Numbered from the stretch's first letter, positions 19,486 through 28,782 are shown. The stretch is DNA of 64,000 nucleotides from VRUE01 sp963844395 (GCA_963844395.1 CAWJNX010000002.1:1364001-1428000); one strand, 5' to 3'. The notes: generated by a model from the letters alone, not told the origin. Numbers and translations are program-made.

Positions 19486-20540
19486 GGGGCCGCGGCGACC
19501 GCCTTGCCGGCGAGCTCGCCCGGCGCGAGCTGGACCGGATGCTGGTCACCGACCTTGTCAACGTCCGCTACCTGACCGGCTTCGGCGGCACCAATGGGGC
19601 CTGCATCTGCGGCTCCGACACGCGCCTCCTGCTCACGGACTTCCGTTACACCGAGCGGGCGCAGGCCGAGGTCGAGGGCTGGGAGGTGGTCACCGTCGCC
19701 GACGACTGGCTGGGGGGGATCGCCGAGCGGCTGGCGGGGCGGACTGGGTTCGAGGACGACCACGTCTCGGTGCGACTGCTCGAACGGCTGCGCCGGAAAC
19801 TGCCGGAAGGCGTCGAGCTGGTGGCGGCCGGCGGAATTGTGGGGAGGTTGCGTCGCATCAAGGACGAGGCCGAGCTGGCGGCGATCGCCGCGGCCTCGGA
19901 GCTGGCCGACGAAGTATGGCGCTGGAGCTTGGAGCGGGGGCTGGCGGGGCGCAGCGAGCGCGACGTGGCCCGGGCCGCCGAGGCGCGGATCCGGGAGATG
20001 GGTGGCGACCCGTCTTTTCCGGCGATCGTCGCCGCCGGTCCGAACGGCGCCCTGCCGCACGCCGAGCCGGGAGAGCGCGAGATCGGCCGCGGCGAGCTGG
20101 TCGTCTTCGACATGGGCGCCCTGCTCGACGGCTACTGTTCGGACGGCACCCGCACCTTCGCCACCGGCGAGCCGGGCGAGCACGCCCGCCAGGTCTACGA
20201 GGCGGTGCGCGAGGCGCAGGCGGCGGCGCTCGGCGCCGTTCGCGCCGGCGTCGGCGGGGAGGAGCTCGACGGCGTCGCCCGCGAGCGAATTGAGGCAGCC
20301 GGCCACGGCGACCACTTCGGCCATGGGCTCGGGCACGGTGTCGGCCTTGAGGTACACGAGGCCCCGCGCGTCTCGCCCCGCTCCGAGGACGTGCTGGAGG
20401 TGGGCGAGGTGGTGACGATCGAGCCTGGGATCTACCTGCCGGGCGAGCTTGGGGTGAGGATCGAGGACCTCATCGTGGTCGGCGCGGATGGCTGCCGCAA
20501 CCTCAGTGGGCTGCCAAAAGACCTGCAGCTCGTCGATTGA
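19482..20540 (+). CDS. pepQ: Xaa-Pro aminopeptidase/dipeptidase (M24)
   Basis: A 352-residue M24 metallopeptidase cleaving peptides before proline. The N-terminal creatinase-like domain starts with RMLVTDLVNVRYLTGFGGTN. The C-terminal pita-bread domain shows the dimetal ligands in VVFDMGALLDGYCSDGTRTF (two Asp), HFGHGLGHGVGLEVHE (His), VVTIEPGIYLPGELG and VRIEDLIVV (Glu). It overlaps aroQ by 4 nt. In M. tuberculosis pepQ is directly followed by efp; here 6.2 kb of other genes intervene. Confidence 0.9.
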   Translation: MRGRGDRLAGELARRELDRMLVTDLVNVRYLTGFGGTNGACICGSDTRLLLTDFRYTERAQAEVEGWEVVTVADDWLGGIAERLAGRTGFEDDHVSVRLLERLRRKLPEGVELVAAGGIVGRLRRIKDEAELAAIAAASELADEVWRWSLERGLAGRSERDVARAAEARIREMGGDPSFPAIVAAGPNGALPHAEPGEREIGRGELVVFDMGALLDGYCSDGTRTFATGEPGEHARQVYEAVREAQAAALGAVRAGVGGEELDGVARERIEAAGHGDHFGHGLGHGVGLEVHEAPRVSPRSEDVLEVGEVVTIEPGIYLPGELGVRIEDLIVVGADGCRNLSGLPKDLQLVD

Positions 20541-20739
20541 GCGACCCGGCCGCAGACAAAAGGCTGAGCCGAATCTCGCCTCCAGCCTCAAGTCCAGGCT
20601 CGGTATGGCCGATGCGCATTGAGTGATCCCGATCCCAGAGAGACTTCGCCCCGCGCGCGACTAGGCCGCGATCGCCGAGCCACCCAAGGAGTCGCTCGTC
20701 GCGATACGCGACAACGCCCGCCGCGAGCGGCTGATCGAC

Positions 20740-21839
20740 ATGGAGATGCGGATGCGGCGCTACCGCCTCGCCTGCTTTGCGATCCTCGCCGTCGGGCTGG
20801 CGCTGATCAGCCCGGACATCGGTTGGTGGTGGACCGTCCTGCTCGCCGTCGGCGTTGCCGGCTTCGCGGTCGCTGACCAGTTCGTGCGCACCAGCGCCCA
20901 CCCGGCGCTCTGGGTGGCGGCCGCCTGGGGGATCCTGCCGCTACTCCTTGCCGACGCCGTGGTCAATACCGGGGGTGCCGAAAGCCCCGCTCTGATGTGG
21001 TTCGCGCTTCCCGCCGTGACGCTCGGTGCCCGCTTCGAGCCGCGGGCGATGGTGCTCGGGGCCGCCTACATCCTCGTCCTGCTCGGGATCGTTACCTATG
21101 GCCTGGATGCCGCGACCGCGGCGGAGCATTACCAGGACGTGATGGCCGCCGCCGCGCTTGTCGTCTGCACGGTGATCCTCTCCGGCGCCCTGGTCGAATC
21201 CGACCGCACCCACCGCCGCCGCTCCACCGTCGACCCGCTGACCGGCCTCTGCAACCGCAGCGCCCTCGAGCAACGGCTCGTCAGAGCTCGACGGTCGGCC
21301 GAGCAGCGAGGAAGAGGGCCTTTCGCACGCCCTGCTGCTCTGCGATCTCGACCACTTCAAGGACGTGAACGACCGGCTCGGGCACGCCGCCGGCGACGCC
21401 GTGCTGCAGGACGTCGCCTACACGATGCGCGCCACGTTGCGTGCCGGCGACTCGATCTACCGCGTCGGCGGCGAGGAGATCCTCGTCGTGCTGCCGGGCG
21501 CCGACGAGGCGGAGGCGGATCGAGATCGCCGAGCGGCTACGACACGCGGTGCGGGATCGCCGCCCGGTCGGCGTCGAGGTGACGGTCAGCATCGGGGTCG
21601 CGGTCTCGGGCTCCGGAGCCATCGACACCGACGATCTGGTCGGCCGGGCCGACGCGGCGCTCTACGCGGCGAAGGCAGGCGGACGCGACCGGGTCGTGGT
21701 CGGCGGCAGCCAGGCCGCCGATCCGCGTCAGCGCTTGAGGTCGACTTCGGCGTCGAGCCGCGCGGCGAAGGCGGCGATCAGTTCGACCGTCGCCTCGACG
21801 TCGCCGAGGTCGACCATCTCGACCGGCGAGTGCATGTAA
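20740..21839 (+). CDS. Membrane GGDEF protein (putative diguanylate cyclase, two frameshifts)
   Basis: The N-terminal half (20740-21290) has five to six membrane helices (for example LACFAILAVGLALISP, WTVLLAVGVAGFAV, AAAALVVCTVILSGAL). The GGDEF domain then starts with TVDPLTGLCNRSALEQRL and continues in other frames: LLLCDLDHFKDVNDRLGHAA, IYRVGGEEILVVLP, then VEVTVSIGVAVSG and ADAALYAAKAGGRDRVVV. Two +1 shifts, near 21290 and 21515, are needed. The signature is GGEEI. The family makes c-di-GMP. In-frame coding seems to extend upstream of 20740 (RDNARRERLID), so the true start may be nearer 20619. The last in-frame stop runs 112 bp into the convergent M42 gene, so a further indel is possible. 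Confidence 0.75.
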
Positions 21840-22778
21840 CGAAGCGGGATTGAGACGAGGCCGGTCGGGATCCCCGAGCGGGAGATCTGAATCGCGTCGG
21901 CGTCGGTGCTGGTGCTGCGACCGCTGGCGCTGATCGTGTGCTCGATGCCAGCCTGCTCGGCGGTCTCGACCAACAGCTCGAAGACTTTGGGGGAGAGGGT
22001 CGAACCGCGCCCGATCGCCGGGCCCGAGCCGAGCGGGTGCTCGCCCAAGCTGCTTCGCGTCCACCCCGGGTGCGTCGGTGGCGTGGGTTACGTCGATCGC
22101 GACCGCCAGGTCCGGCCGCACCTCGAAGGCCGAGGTGCGTGCCCCGAACAGTCCGATCTCCTCCTGAACGGCGGCGATCGCGGCGAAGCTGCTGCTCAGC
22201 GAGCCGCGCTCGTGGCAGCGGCGCAGCGACTCCAGCGCCACGTAGGCGCCGAGCCGGTTGTCCATCGCGCGGCCGACCAGCCTGTCGCCCGCGAGGCGGA
22301 CGGGCTCGGCGGCGATCGTCACCGGGTCGCCGACCCGGACCAGCTCAACCGCCTCCTCGCGGGAGTCGGCGCCGACGTCGATGTGCAGGCCTTTCAGCTC
22401 GACCACCTTCTTGCGCTGGTCGGGATCGAGCAGGTGGATCGGCTTGCGGCCGACGACGCCAGGCACGACGCCGTCCCTGGTCCGCACGGCGATCCGCTGT
22501 CCTACCAGTATCTGCGGGTCCCAGCCGCCGATCGGCGAGAAGTAGAGGAAGCCCTTCTCGTCGATATGGGTGACGACGAGGCCGATCTCGTCGATGTGGC
22601 CGACCACGGCCAGCAGTGGCGCGTCCTCGCCGATCCTGGCGATCGAGGAGCCAAGGCCGTCGGCGGAGAGCGTGGCGAAGGACGCTTCCTCGCGCCAGAC
22701 GGCAGCGGCCGGCTCCTCGTGTCCGGAGGGGGCGACGGTCCGCAGCAGCTTGTCGAGTAATTGGGGGATCTCGGCCAC
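21728..22778 (-). CDS. M42 family metallopeptidase (glutamyl aminopeptidase/endoglucanase-like, one frameshift)
   Basis: A protein of about 350 residues of the M42 dizinc aminopeptidase family (TET-like). Ligand motifs are GHIDEIGLVV (first His/Asp), GRAMDNRLGAYVALESL (Asp), AAVQEEIGLFGART (Glu-Glu) and AVAIDVTHATDAP (Asp). The C-terminal segment (ISASGRSTSTDADAIQISRS, IPLRYMHSPVEMVDLGDVE with the last His) is in another frame. Total length is 3n+1, with one inserted base near 22050. Start is at 22778 (MAEIPQLLDKLLR). It is transcribed opposite to its neighbours inside the pepQ-efp insertion. Confidence 0.88.
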
Positions 22779-22840
22779 GAGGACGATGCAGTATGCCAGC
22801 CGGCCGACGGCTGCACGACGGCTTCACTAGCGTTGGACCG

Positions 22841-23653
22841 ATGGGCGAGAGGGCAGGATCACGCGCTGGTGACGGGCGCCTCGAGCGGGATCGGCGCAGC
22901 GACCGCCGAGGCGCCTCGCACGCGAGCCGGGCATCGAGCTGGTTCTCGTCGCGCGCCGCGAGGAGCGACTGCGGGCGCTCGCCGAGTCGCTGCCGTGCCG
23001 TGCGACGTACGTCGCGGTGGACCTGACCTATGCCGGCGCGCCCGAGCGAGTCGGCGCCCATCTCGCGGAGCACCACGGTGGGCGCCTGACGCTGCTCGTC
23101 AACAATGCCGGCGGCAGCTTGGAGGGGGACCTTCGGCGAGACCGGCTATACCCACGTCCAGCGGCACATGGAGCTCAACTTCGCCGCAGTCGTGCGCCTT
23201 ACCGAGGCGCTGTTGCCGCTGCTGCGTGCACGGCGCCGAGCGCAATCGTCAACGTCGCCAGCACCGCGGGCCGGGTCTCCCGCGCCCGCACCGGCGCTTA
23301 CTCGGCCAGCAAGTTCGCGCTGATCGGCTGGAGCGACTCGCTGTACGCGGAGGAGGGCCCGCACGGCGTCCACGTCGGGCTCGTCCTGCCGGGCTTCGTC
23401 GCCACCGAGGGCTTCCCGGCAACGGAGCTGCGCGAGCGTGCGCTGACCCGTTGGATCGTCTCCAAGCCGGAGAAGGTCGCCGAGGCGATCGTCGCCTGCG
23501 GACTTCGCGGCAGAAGCAGAGCGCTACGTACCGCGCCCTTACGCGCTGGCCGCGGTCGTTCGCATCCTCGCCCCGGGCCTGGTCCGCCGCGTCCTTTCCG
23601 GCGGTGCGGCCGGCAGCCTGACGACGAGCACCGGGGCGGAAGCAGACGACTGA
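22841..23653 (+). pseudogene. Short-chain dehydrogenase/reductase, broken in five places
   Basis: SDR hallmarks lie in order but in shifting frames. They are HALVTGASSGIGAATAE (cofactor site, about 22865), IELVLVARREERLRALAESL, LTLLVNNAGGSLEGD, HMELNFAAVVRLTEALLPLL, SAIVNVASTAGRVSRARTGA, YSASKFALIGWSDSLYAEEG (catalytic Tyr and Lys) and a C-terminal GFVATEGFPATELRER. The tail ERYVPRPYALAAVVRIL ends at TGA 23651-23653. Four insertions and one deletion cancel, so total length is 3n. It may be a real NAD(P)-dependent oxidoreductase spoiled by errors, or a decaying gene, since it adjoins a clearly deleted one. ATG at 22841. Confidence 0.6.
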
Positions 23654-23662
23654 CGTCGTTGT

Positions 23663-23701
23663 CTGGCGACTTTTGCGTGTTATAGGCGCATAAAGCGCCA
23701 G
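23663..23701. repeat. Imperfect hairpin between two broken genes
   Basis: CTGGCG at 23663-23668 pairs with CGCCAG at 23696-23701, with a partly matched middle (CTTTTGCG against CGCATAAAG). The loop contains TTATAGGCG, resembling the loop of the inverted repeat at 6755-6803. Role unknown. Confidence 0.45.
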
Positions 23702-23703
23702 TA

Positions 23704-24456
23704 TTGCTGACTACTGAGCCGCTACAGTCGGCACGGGAGCGCCTTCGAGGCCATGGAAGCCCCTACCCCGTCGAGCTGTTCTGGGAGGAGCCGGCGGCGG
23801 CCCGCTTCCTGCGCCGCCTCGCGTCCTTCTCGCGACTGATCGTTTTCGACAAGCGCGGGCAGGGTCTCTCCGATCGGCCGGCCCATCCACCGACGTTCGA
23901 GGACTCGATGGACGACTTGCGTGCGGTGCTGGAGGGCGCCGGTTGCCGGCACGTACGCGCGGATGGGAGGACCACCTGGCGCCGGTCGGCGACCAGGACA
24001 CGCTGCTCGACGAGGTCGAGGAGTTCCTCGTCGGCAGCCGCCGGGCCCGCGAGCCGGAGCGTGCCCTGGTGACGGTCCTCTTCACCGACATCGTCGGTTC
24101 CACCGAACGGGCGGCGCAGCTTGGCGATCGGCGACGGCTTCCTCGCCACCTTCGACGGCCCGGCCCGTGCAATCCGCTGTGCCGGTGCGATCCGCGATGC
24201 CCTGGGCGAGCTCGGGATCGGCGTGCGGGCTGGCATCCACACGGGCGAGATCGAGCTGATTGGCGACGACGTCGGCGGCATGGCGGTCAACATCGACGCC
24301 CGTATCGGCGCCCTCGCCGGTACGAGCGAGGTCCTCGTCTCCAGCACCGTGAGGGAGCTGGTCGTCGGCTCAGGGCTCGAGTTCGACGAGCGCGGCGCTC
24401 ACACCCTGAAGGGTGCGCCCGGCGAGTGGCGGATCTTCGCCGCTTGCCTCAGCTGA
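23704..24456 (+). pseudogene. Remnant of an alpha/beta-hydrolase-adenylate cyclase fusion
   Basis: The left part (FWEEPAAARFLRRLASFSRL, FDKRGQGLSDR, DDLRAVLEGAGC) is the start of an alpha/beta hydrolase. The text then jumps to the hydrolase end (EDHLAPVGDQDTLLDEVEEF) without the nucleophile region. The class III cyclase follows (ALVTVLFTDIVGSTERAAQL), skips about 25-30 residues, then continues GDGFLATFDGPARAIRCAGA to HTLKGAPGEWRIFA. The fusion type is known from M. tuberculosis Rv1900c. Here the N-terminus, the hydrolase core and part of the cyclase are gone and the frame changes, so it is very likely inactive. Deletions rather than single-base indels point to true decay. Confidence 0.75.
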
Positions 24457-24931
24457 AGCGCGAGCGGCTGAGGCGGCAGTAGCGGAAGTGGAAGACGAAG
24501 CTGACGTTGTTGGCGGCGTTGCCGCTCCGTTCCACCCCGATCGATTCGTGCGTCGCCTTGAGGCGCTCGCCTTCCTTGTAGAGCTTGCCGGTCTTCCGGA
24601 TCCGCTCCTTGACGATCCGCAGGAACCCGAACCACTTCTGTAGCCGGGCCTCGTCGGCAAGTGGCCGCGGTACCGCGACGATCTCCCGAATCGTCGTGCC
24701 GAACCGCTCCGAGGCACGGATCAGCTGGCGACCGGCGAGGACCAGCTTGCCGTCCCTGATGTTGTCGCTGGTCCCGCTGAGGATCCGCTCGCCCGCCTCA
24801 CGATCGCGCTTGCAGATCGGCTCGACCGTGGCCACGTAGCTCTCGCGCGTCTGCTCGTCGCCATGCGCCGCTCCCGCGACGCAGAGCATCGCGACGAGGA
24901 CCGCGGCAACTGTTGCTGAACTGCGCTTCAT
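24449..24931 (-). CDS. Secreted protein of unknown function
   Basis: A 160-residue exported protein. ATG at 24931 gives MKRSSATVAAVLVAMLCVAG with a signal peptide ending near AHG-DE. The mature part is helical with two conserved-looking Cys positions, VEPICKRD near the N-terminus and FRYCRLSRS at the end. Between them is a four-helix-like pattern (RESYVATVEPICKRDREAGE, LARRQ-like repeats, LQKWFGFLRIVKERI). Similar secreted proteins are common in Solirubrobacterales as I recall the group, but no function is known. It overlaps the convergent cyclase remnant by 8 nt. Confidence 0.65.
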   Translation of the reverse strand: MKRSSATVAAVLVAMLCVAGAAHGDEQTRESYVATVEPICKRDREAGERILSGTSDNIRDGKLVLAGRQLIRASERFGTTIREIVAVPRPLADEARLQKWFGFLRIVKERIRKTGKLYKEGERLKATHESIGVERSGNAANNVSFVFHFRYCRLSRSRFS

Positions 24932-25014
24932 CCCTGGGCCCTCGCAGCTTAGTGGCTGGGCCTGGTCCTCCCCCCAATCGAATACGGCGGACGTCGGGGG
25001 TATCCTGATTTCCA

Positions 25015-25236
25015 ATGCCTCTCTTGCCACGAACCAAATCCAGACAGCTCTTCGAGAAACTGAGCGATCTCGAAACGCAGATGCGTGAGATGCGCGGCGA
25101 GATCGCAGTCATGCAGGGGAGGCAGGCCGATGATGAGGTCGAAGCTCTTGCTGCCGAGCGGCTTCGAAGTGGCGCATCAGAGCGCACCGAGGACGGCGCG
25201 GAAGCACTAGCCGAACTCGGCATTCGCGTTCGGTAG
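25015..25236 (+). CDS. Small coiled-coil protein, possible antitoxin
   Basis: A 73-residue protein with a heptad-like central helix (FEKLSDLETQMREMRGEIAV) and an acidic second helix (DDEVEALAAERLRSG, ERTEDGAEALAELG). No DNA-binding motif is obvious. The gene ends 3 nt before a RelE-like gene and codon choice is less GC-biased than in core genes. The pairing suggests an antitoxin or partner role by position only. ATG at 25015 is the only convincing start. Confidence 0.45.
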   Translation: MPLLPRTKSRQLFEKLSDLETQMREMRGEIAVMQGRQADDEVEALAAERLRSGASERTEDGAEALAELGIRVR

Positions 25237-25239
25237 ATC

Positions 25240-25626
25240 GTGGGCGGAGAAACCGCGCCCGGGGTCAAAGTCGACCTAGCCGAAGGAGTCAAGGGCGATA
25301 TCGCCGAGTTGACGGCACTCCCGGCCGAAACCGGAGATGCCCAGCAGACGGAAATCGACGCGCTGAAGCACCGCATCGCCGCGCTGTTCTTGGAATGCGA
25401 GGCGAATCCCCACGCGGGCGAACTGATGGGCGCAGGTCAACATCCGGAGCTGGCCGACTGCCGACGAATCCGTTTCGACATCGAGACGCACAAGGGCAAG
25501 CCGCGCTTCCGCCTCATTTACCGCAACGAGCCCTCCGACGGCGCTCCTGCTCGCTGCCTGTGGCTGGCGGTCGGACCTCGAGCCGGCCTACGCGCTCACC
25601 ACAGGGCTCAGCAGCGTGCAAAGTAG
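25240..25626 (+). CDS. RelE/ParE-like small protein (putative toxin)
   Basis: A 128-residue protein starting GTG at 25240. The C-terminal 70 residues (MGAGQHPELADCRRIRFDIE, KGKPRFRLIYRNEP, WLAVGPRAGLRAHHRA) have the strand pattern and basic RF-LIYR motif of RelE/ParE-superfamily ribonuclease or gyrase toxins. The first about 60 residues are acidic and helical and may continue the antitoxin-like part of the upstream gene. Catalytic residues of RelE toxins cannot be assigned by eye. It forms a unit with the 73-residue protein before it and the Ntn-hydrolase-like gene after it (9-nt gap). Confidence 0.45.
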   Translation: MGGETAPGVKVDLAEGVKGDIAELTALPAETGDAQQTEIDALKHRIAALFLECEANPHAGELMGAGQHPELADCRRIRFDIETHKGKPRFRLIYRNEPSDGAPARCLWLAVGPRAGLRAHHRAQQRAK

Positions 25627-25635
25627 CCGGACAGG

Positions 25636-26688
25636 ATGACGCTAGTCGCTGCCTATCACTCGGCTGGAGTGCCAATCTTGCTCGGAGATTTCCTGATATC
25701 CAGCGGAAGCGATCGCCGTCGCGGCAGGAAGAAGATTTGCCGTGTCCGAGACAACCTCGTCATTGGCTGGACCGGCAATCTCGTGCAGGCAGAGCAGGTT
25801 CTTGCTCGGACGGCTCGAAGTCTCTCCGCGAAGCCTTCGAAGGAATCTCTCGAGAGGTGCCTTGCGACGATGAACCTCGAGGTTCCGCCTGAATTGCCAC
25901 TTAAGTTGGTTGGCTGGATATCCGATGCGGATGGAAGATTCGGATTTTGCTGGGATTCCGCATCCGGAAATTTGGTCTGGGGCGATGAATGGTTCGTCGG
26001 ATCCGGCGGTGCCGCGTTCGAGGCCAACGTTGCGGACTACCGGGGTGTCCTCAATCCGAACACCGAACCGGATGTCAACTCTGCGCTGCAGGGCCTATTG
26101 GCTCTATTGGCTCAGCTGAATTGCACCGACAGGTTGGTCCAGGAAGGTAACGACGCGGGTATTGGGGGAGGCTACGAGACTCTGTACTGGTCGACGGATG
26201 ACGAGAAGTTCCAGTATCTGGATCGCGTCCTGTATTTCGTACTGGTGTGCCGAATGGACGCTCGGGGGCGGCTGAGAAAAGACCCAGAGCTAATCGGCGA
26301 TTCTCTGACCACCTATCGGGCTGCCGTGGCTGGCGACCATAGCGTCCTTACCTTCTCGGAGCGAGAGGCCCACGACATATGGGTGATGTCGCCGGTCGGG
26401 GCTATGGCGCAGCGAAAACGGCTATACGAGTGGCTTCGGCGGGAAGCGGCTAAGCCTATGGACTTGACCGCTGACTACTACGCAGGGCTGGCGATGTTCG
26501 CGGCCCCCATGGCTCCGGCACCTCCCCTACCGGCTGTGACGGGCCCATGGGATGACGTGCAAGGTTTTCGCAGTTCACGCGGGAGGTTCGAGTTTCACAT
26601 CAACAAGGGTGCGGTCGAAAAGGCCTATCGCGACCGGGCGGCGGCGTATGCGGCGGCGCCTTATCCGCTGGGGCAAATGAAGATCTAG
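25636..26688 (+). CDS. Putative Ntn-hydrolase (HslV/proteasome-beta-like N-terminus), accessory
   Basis: A 350-residue protein. The first 65 residues align by eye with HslV and proteasome beta subunits. If Met is removed, Thr2 becomes the N-terminal nucleophile, followed by LVAAYHSAGVPILLGDFLIS, where Asp18 corresponds to HslV Asp17. The KKICRV segment (Lys32/33) corresponds to KKVRRL with Lys33, and NLVIGWTGNLVQAEQVLART to the next strand-helix. The remaining about 270 residues are not recognised. There is no ATPase partner nearby. It is lower in GC than core genes and follows a toxin-antitoxin-like pair, suggesting acquired DNA. A self-processing or stand-alone peptidase or acylase is possible. 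Confidence 0.55.
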   Translation: MTLVAAYHSAGVPILLGDFLISSGSDRRRGRKKICRVRDNLVIGWTGNLVQAEQVLARTARSLSAKPSKESLERCLATMNLEVPPELPLKLVGWISDADGRFGFCWDSASGNLVWGDEWFVGSGGAAFEANVADYRGVLNPNTEPDVNSALQGLLALLAQLNCTDRLVQEGNDAGIGGGYETLYWSTDDEKFQYLDRVLYFVLVCRMDARGRLRKDPELIGDSLTTYRAAVAGDHSVLTFSEREAHDIWVMSPVGAMAQRKRLYEWLRREAAKPMDLTADYYAGLAMFAAPMAPAPPLPAVTGPWDDVQGFRSSRGRFEFHINKGAVEKAYRDRAAAYAAAPYPLGQMKI

Positions 26689-26771
26689 GATGCCGCAAGG
26701 CGGGCGTCCACAGGTCCAGCGAATGCCGTTAAATGCACGGTCCGCCGGTCAGTAGATCGCCGCAACTTCAA

Positions 26772-27332
<561 letters not shown>

Positions 27333-27348
27333 GCGCGAAGATACGCCC

Positions 27349-27729
27349 ATGCGCCGATCCGACCAGCGCCGCGACGCGGTTTTCGCCTGCTACCAGCGTG
27401 AGGTGACCGGCCGGCCACTGGAGGAGCTGCTCGCCGACGCGCGACCGTTCACCCGGGCGCTTGCGCAGGGAGTCGAAGCGCACCGTGACGATCTCGACGT
27501 GATCATCGGCCGCCACGCCAGGGGCTGGGAGCTGGAGCGGATCGCGCCGTTGGAGCGCTGCGTGATGCGGGTGGCGCTGTACGAGATCGAGCACAGTGAG
27601 GACGTGCCGGACGAGGTCGCCATCGATGAGGCGATCGAGATCACCAAGGAGTACTGCGGGGCCGGCGCGCCTGCCTTCGTCAATGGGGTTCTTGGCGCCG
27701 CGGTCCGCGAGCGGGAGACCGCCAGTTGA
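27349..27729 (+). CDS. nusB: Transcription antitermination protein NusB
   Basis: A 126-residue all-helical protein that binds boxA RNA with NusE (S10) in rRNA antitermination complexes. It begins MRRSDQRRDAVFACYQREV and has LERIAPLERCVMRVALYEIE, then VAIDEAIEITKEYCGAGAPA and FVNGVLGAAV, all family signatures. Length is slightly short but complete. Its TGA overlaps a TTG start of the next small gene (TTGA). Confidence 0.95.
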   Translation: MRRSDQRRDAVFACYQREVTGRPLEELLADARPFTRALAQGVEAHRDDLDVIIGRHARGWELERIAPLERCVMRVALYEIEHSEDVPDEVAIDEAIEITKEYCGAGAPAFVNGVLGAAVRERETAS

Positions 27730-27905
27730 CCCGCCTGCGCGAGATCTCCGCCCGGCTTGAGGCGATCGCCAGCGAGCTGGAGGGCTCCGAGGCGAGCGAC
27801 GAGCGCGCCGCCGAGCTGGCCCGCGAGGCGGCGGAGCTGTCCTCGGAGGCGGTCGAGGAGGCGAACCGGCGGATCCGCGAGTCGCAGGGCCAGAGCGATC
27901 GGTGA
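27726..27905 (+). CDS. XseB-like small protein (exodeoxyribonuclease VII small subunit candidate)
   Basis: A 59-residue, fully helical, acidic protein: MTRLREISARLEAIASELEG, then RAAELAREAAELSSEAVEEA. Spacing of the RLEAIASELEG helix and the second helix resembles exonuclease VII small subunits. Position supports this: xseB-ispA-dxs is a classical order and ispA and dxs follow here. TTG at 27726 overlaps the nusB stop, implying coupling. The canonical FEEAL-RLE N-terminus is abbreviated, so the assignment is tentative. No xseA is in the window. Confidence 0.5.
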   Translation: MTRLREISARLEAIASELEGSEASDERAAELAREAAELSSEAVEEANRRIRESQGQSDR

Positions 27906-27918
27906 GCGCTCACAGGCC

Positions 27919-28782
27919 GTGACGTACCCCGAGGACCTGCGCTCGCTGGTCGACACGGCGCTGGAGCGGCTGAGCTTTCCGGCGCCGCCGGCGACGGCAC
28001 GCCTCGAAGAGGCGATGCGCTACTCGCTACTCGCCGGCGGCAAGCGCGTGCGGCCGGTGCTCGCCCTCGCCACGGCGCGGGCGCTGGGTGCCGACCCGGA
28101 GCGCTACCTGCCGGCGGCCCTGGCGATCGAGCTGATCCACACCTACTCGCTGATCCATGACGACCTGCCGGCGATGGACGATGACGAGCTGCGGCGCGGC
28201 AAGCCGACGGCTCACGTGGCGTTTGGAGAGGACGTGGCGATCCTGGCCGGTGACGGGCTGTTCGCCGAGGCGATCCACCTCTTCTGCGAGCAGCCAGGCG
28301 ATCCGGCCCGGGTCCTCGCCGCGCTGCGGGAACTAACCGCGGCGACGGGAGTCGACGGCATGGTTGGCGGCCAGTACGTCGACGTCGCCGGCGAGGCAAG
28401 CGACGCGGCCGCGCTGCGCGACCTGCACACGCTGAAGACCGGGCGACTGATCGCCGCAGGGGTCGGGATCGTGCTGACGCTGGAGGGAGTCGCCGAACCT
28501 GAGACAATGCCCTATCGCCGGTTCGCCGGCGAGCTCGGCGTCCTCTTCCAGATCGTCGACGACATCCTCGACGTGACGGGGAGCGACGAGCAACTCGGCA
28601 AGCCCCGTGGCAGCGACGAGCGACATGGCAAACTCACCTACGTCAGCCTCTTCGGGCTGGAGCGGGCGCGCGAGCTTGCCGCCGAGTCCCATGAGCGGGC
28701 GACCGCGGCGCTCGGCAAGGCCGGCGGCGAGACCGGCGACCTGATGGGCGTCGCCGACTACATCTTCACCAGGAACGAATGA
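27919..28782 (+). CDS. ispA: Polyprenyl diphosphate synthase (farnesyl/geranylgeranyl type)
   Basis: A 287-residue trans-prenyltransferase. The first Asp-rich motif is IHDDLPAMDDDELRRG, the second FQIVDDILDVTG. GGKRVRPVLALATARALG and LIHTYSLIHDD flank the active site, and HGKLTYVSLFGLERAREL follows. It condenses IPP with allylic diphosphates; chain length (C15 or C20) cannot be fixed by eye. GTG at 27919 gives MTYPEDLRSLVDTALERL, 13 nt after the xseB-like stop. It overlaps dxs as ATGA, coupling it to precursor synthesis. Confidence 0.92.
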   Translation: MTYPEDLRSLVDTALERLSFPAPPATARLEEAMRYSLLAGGKRVRPVLALATARALGADPERYLPAALAIELIHTYSLIHDDLPAMDDDELRRGKPTAHVAFGEDVAILAGDGLFAEAIHLFCEQPGDPARVLAALRELTAATGVDGMVGGQYVDVAGEASDAAALRDLHTLKTGRLIAAGVGIVLTLEGVAEPETMPYRRFAGELGVLFQIVDDILDVTGSDEQLGKPRGSDERHGKLTYVSLFGLERARELAAESHERATAALGKAGGETGDLMGVADYIFTRNE

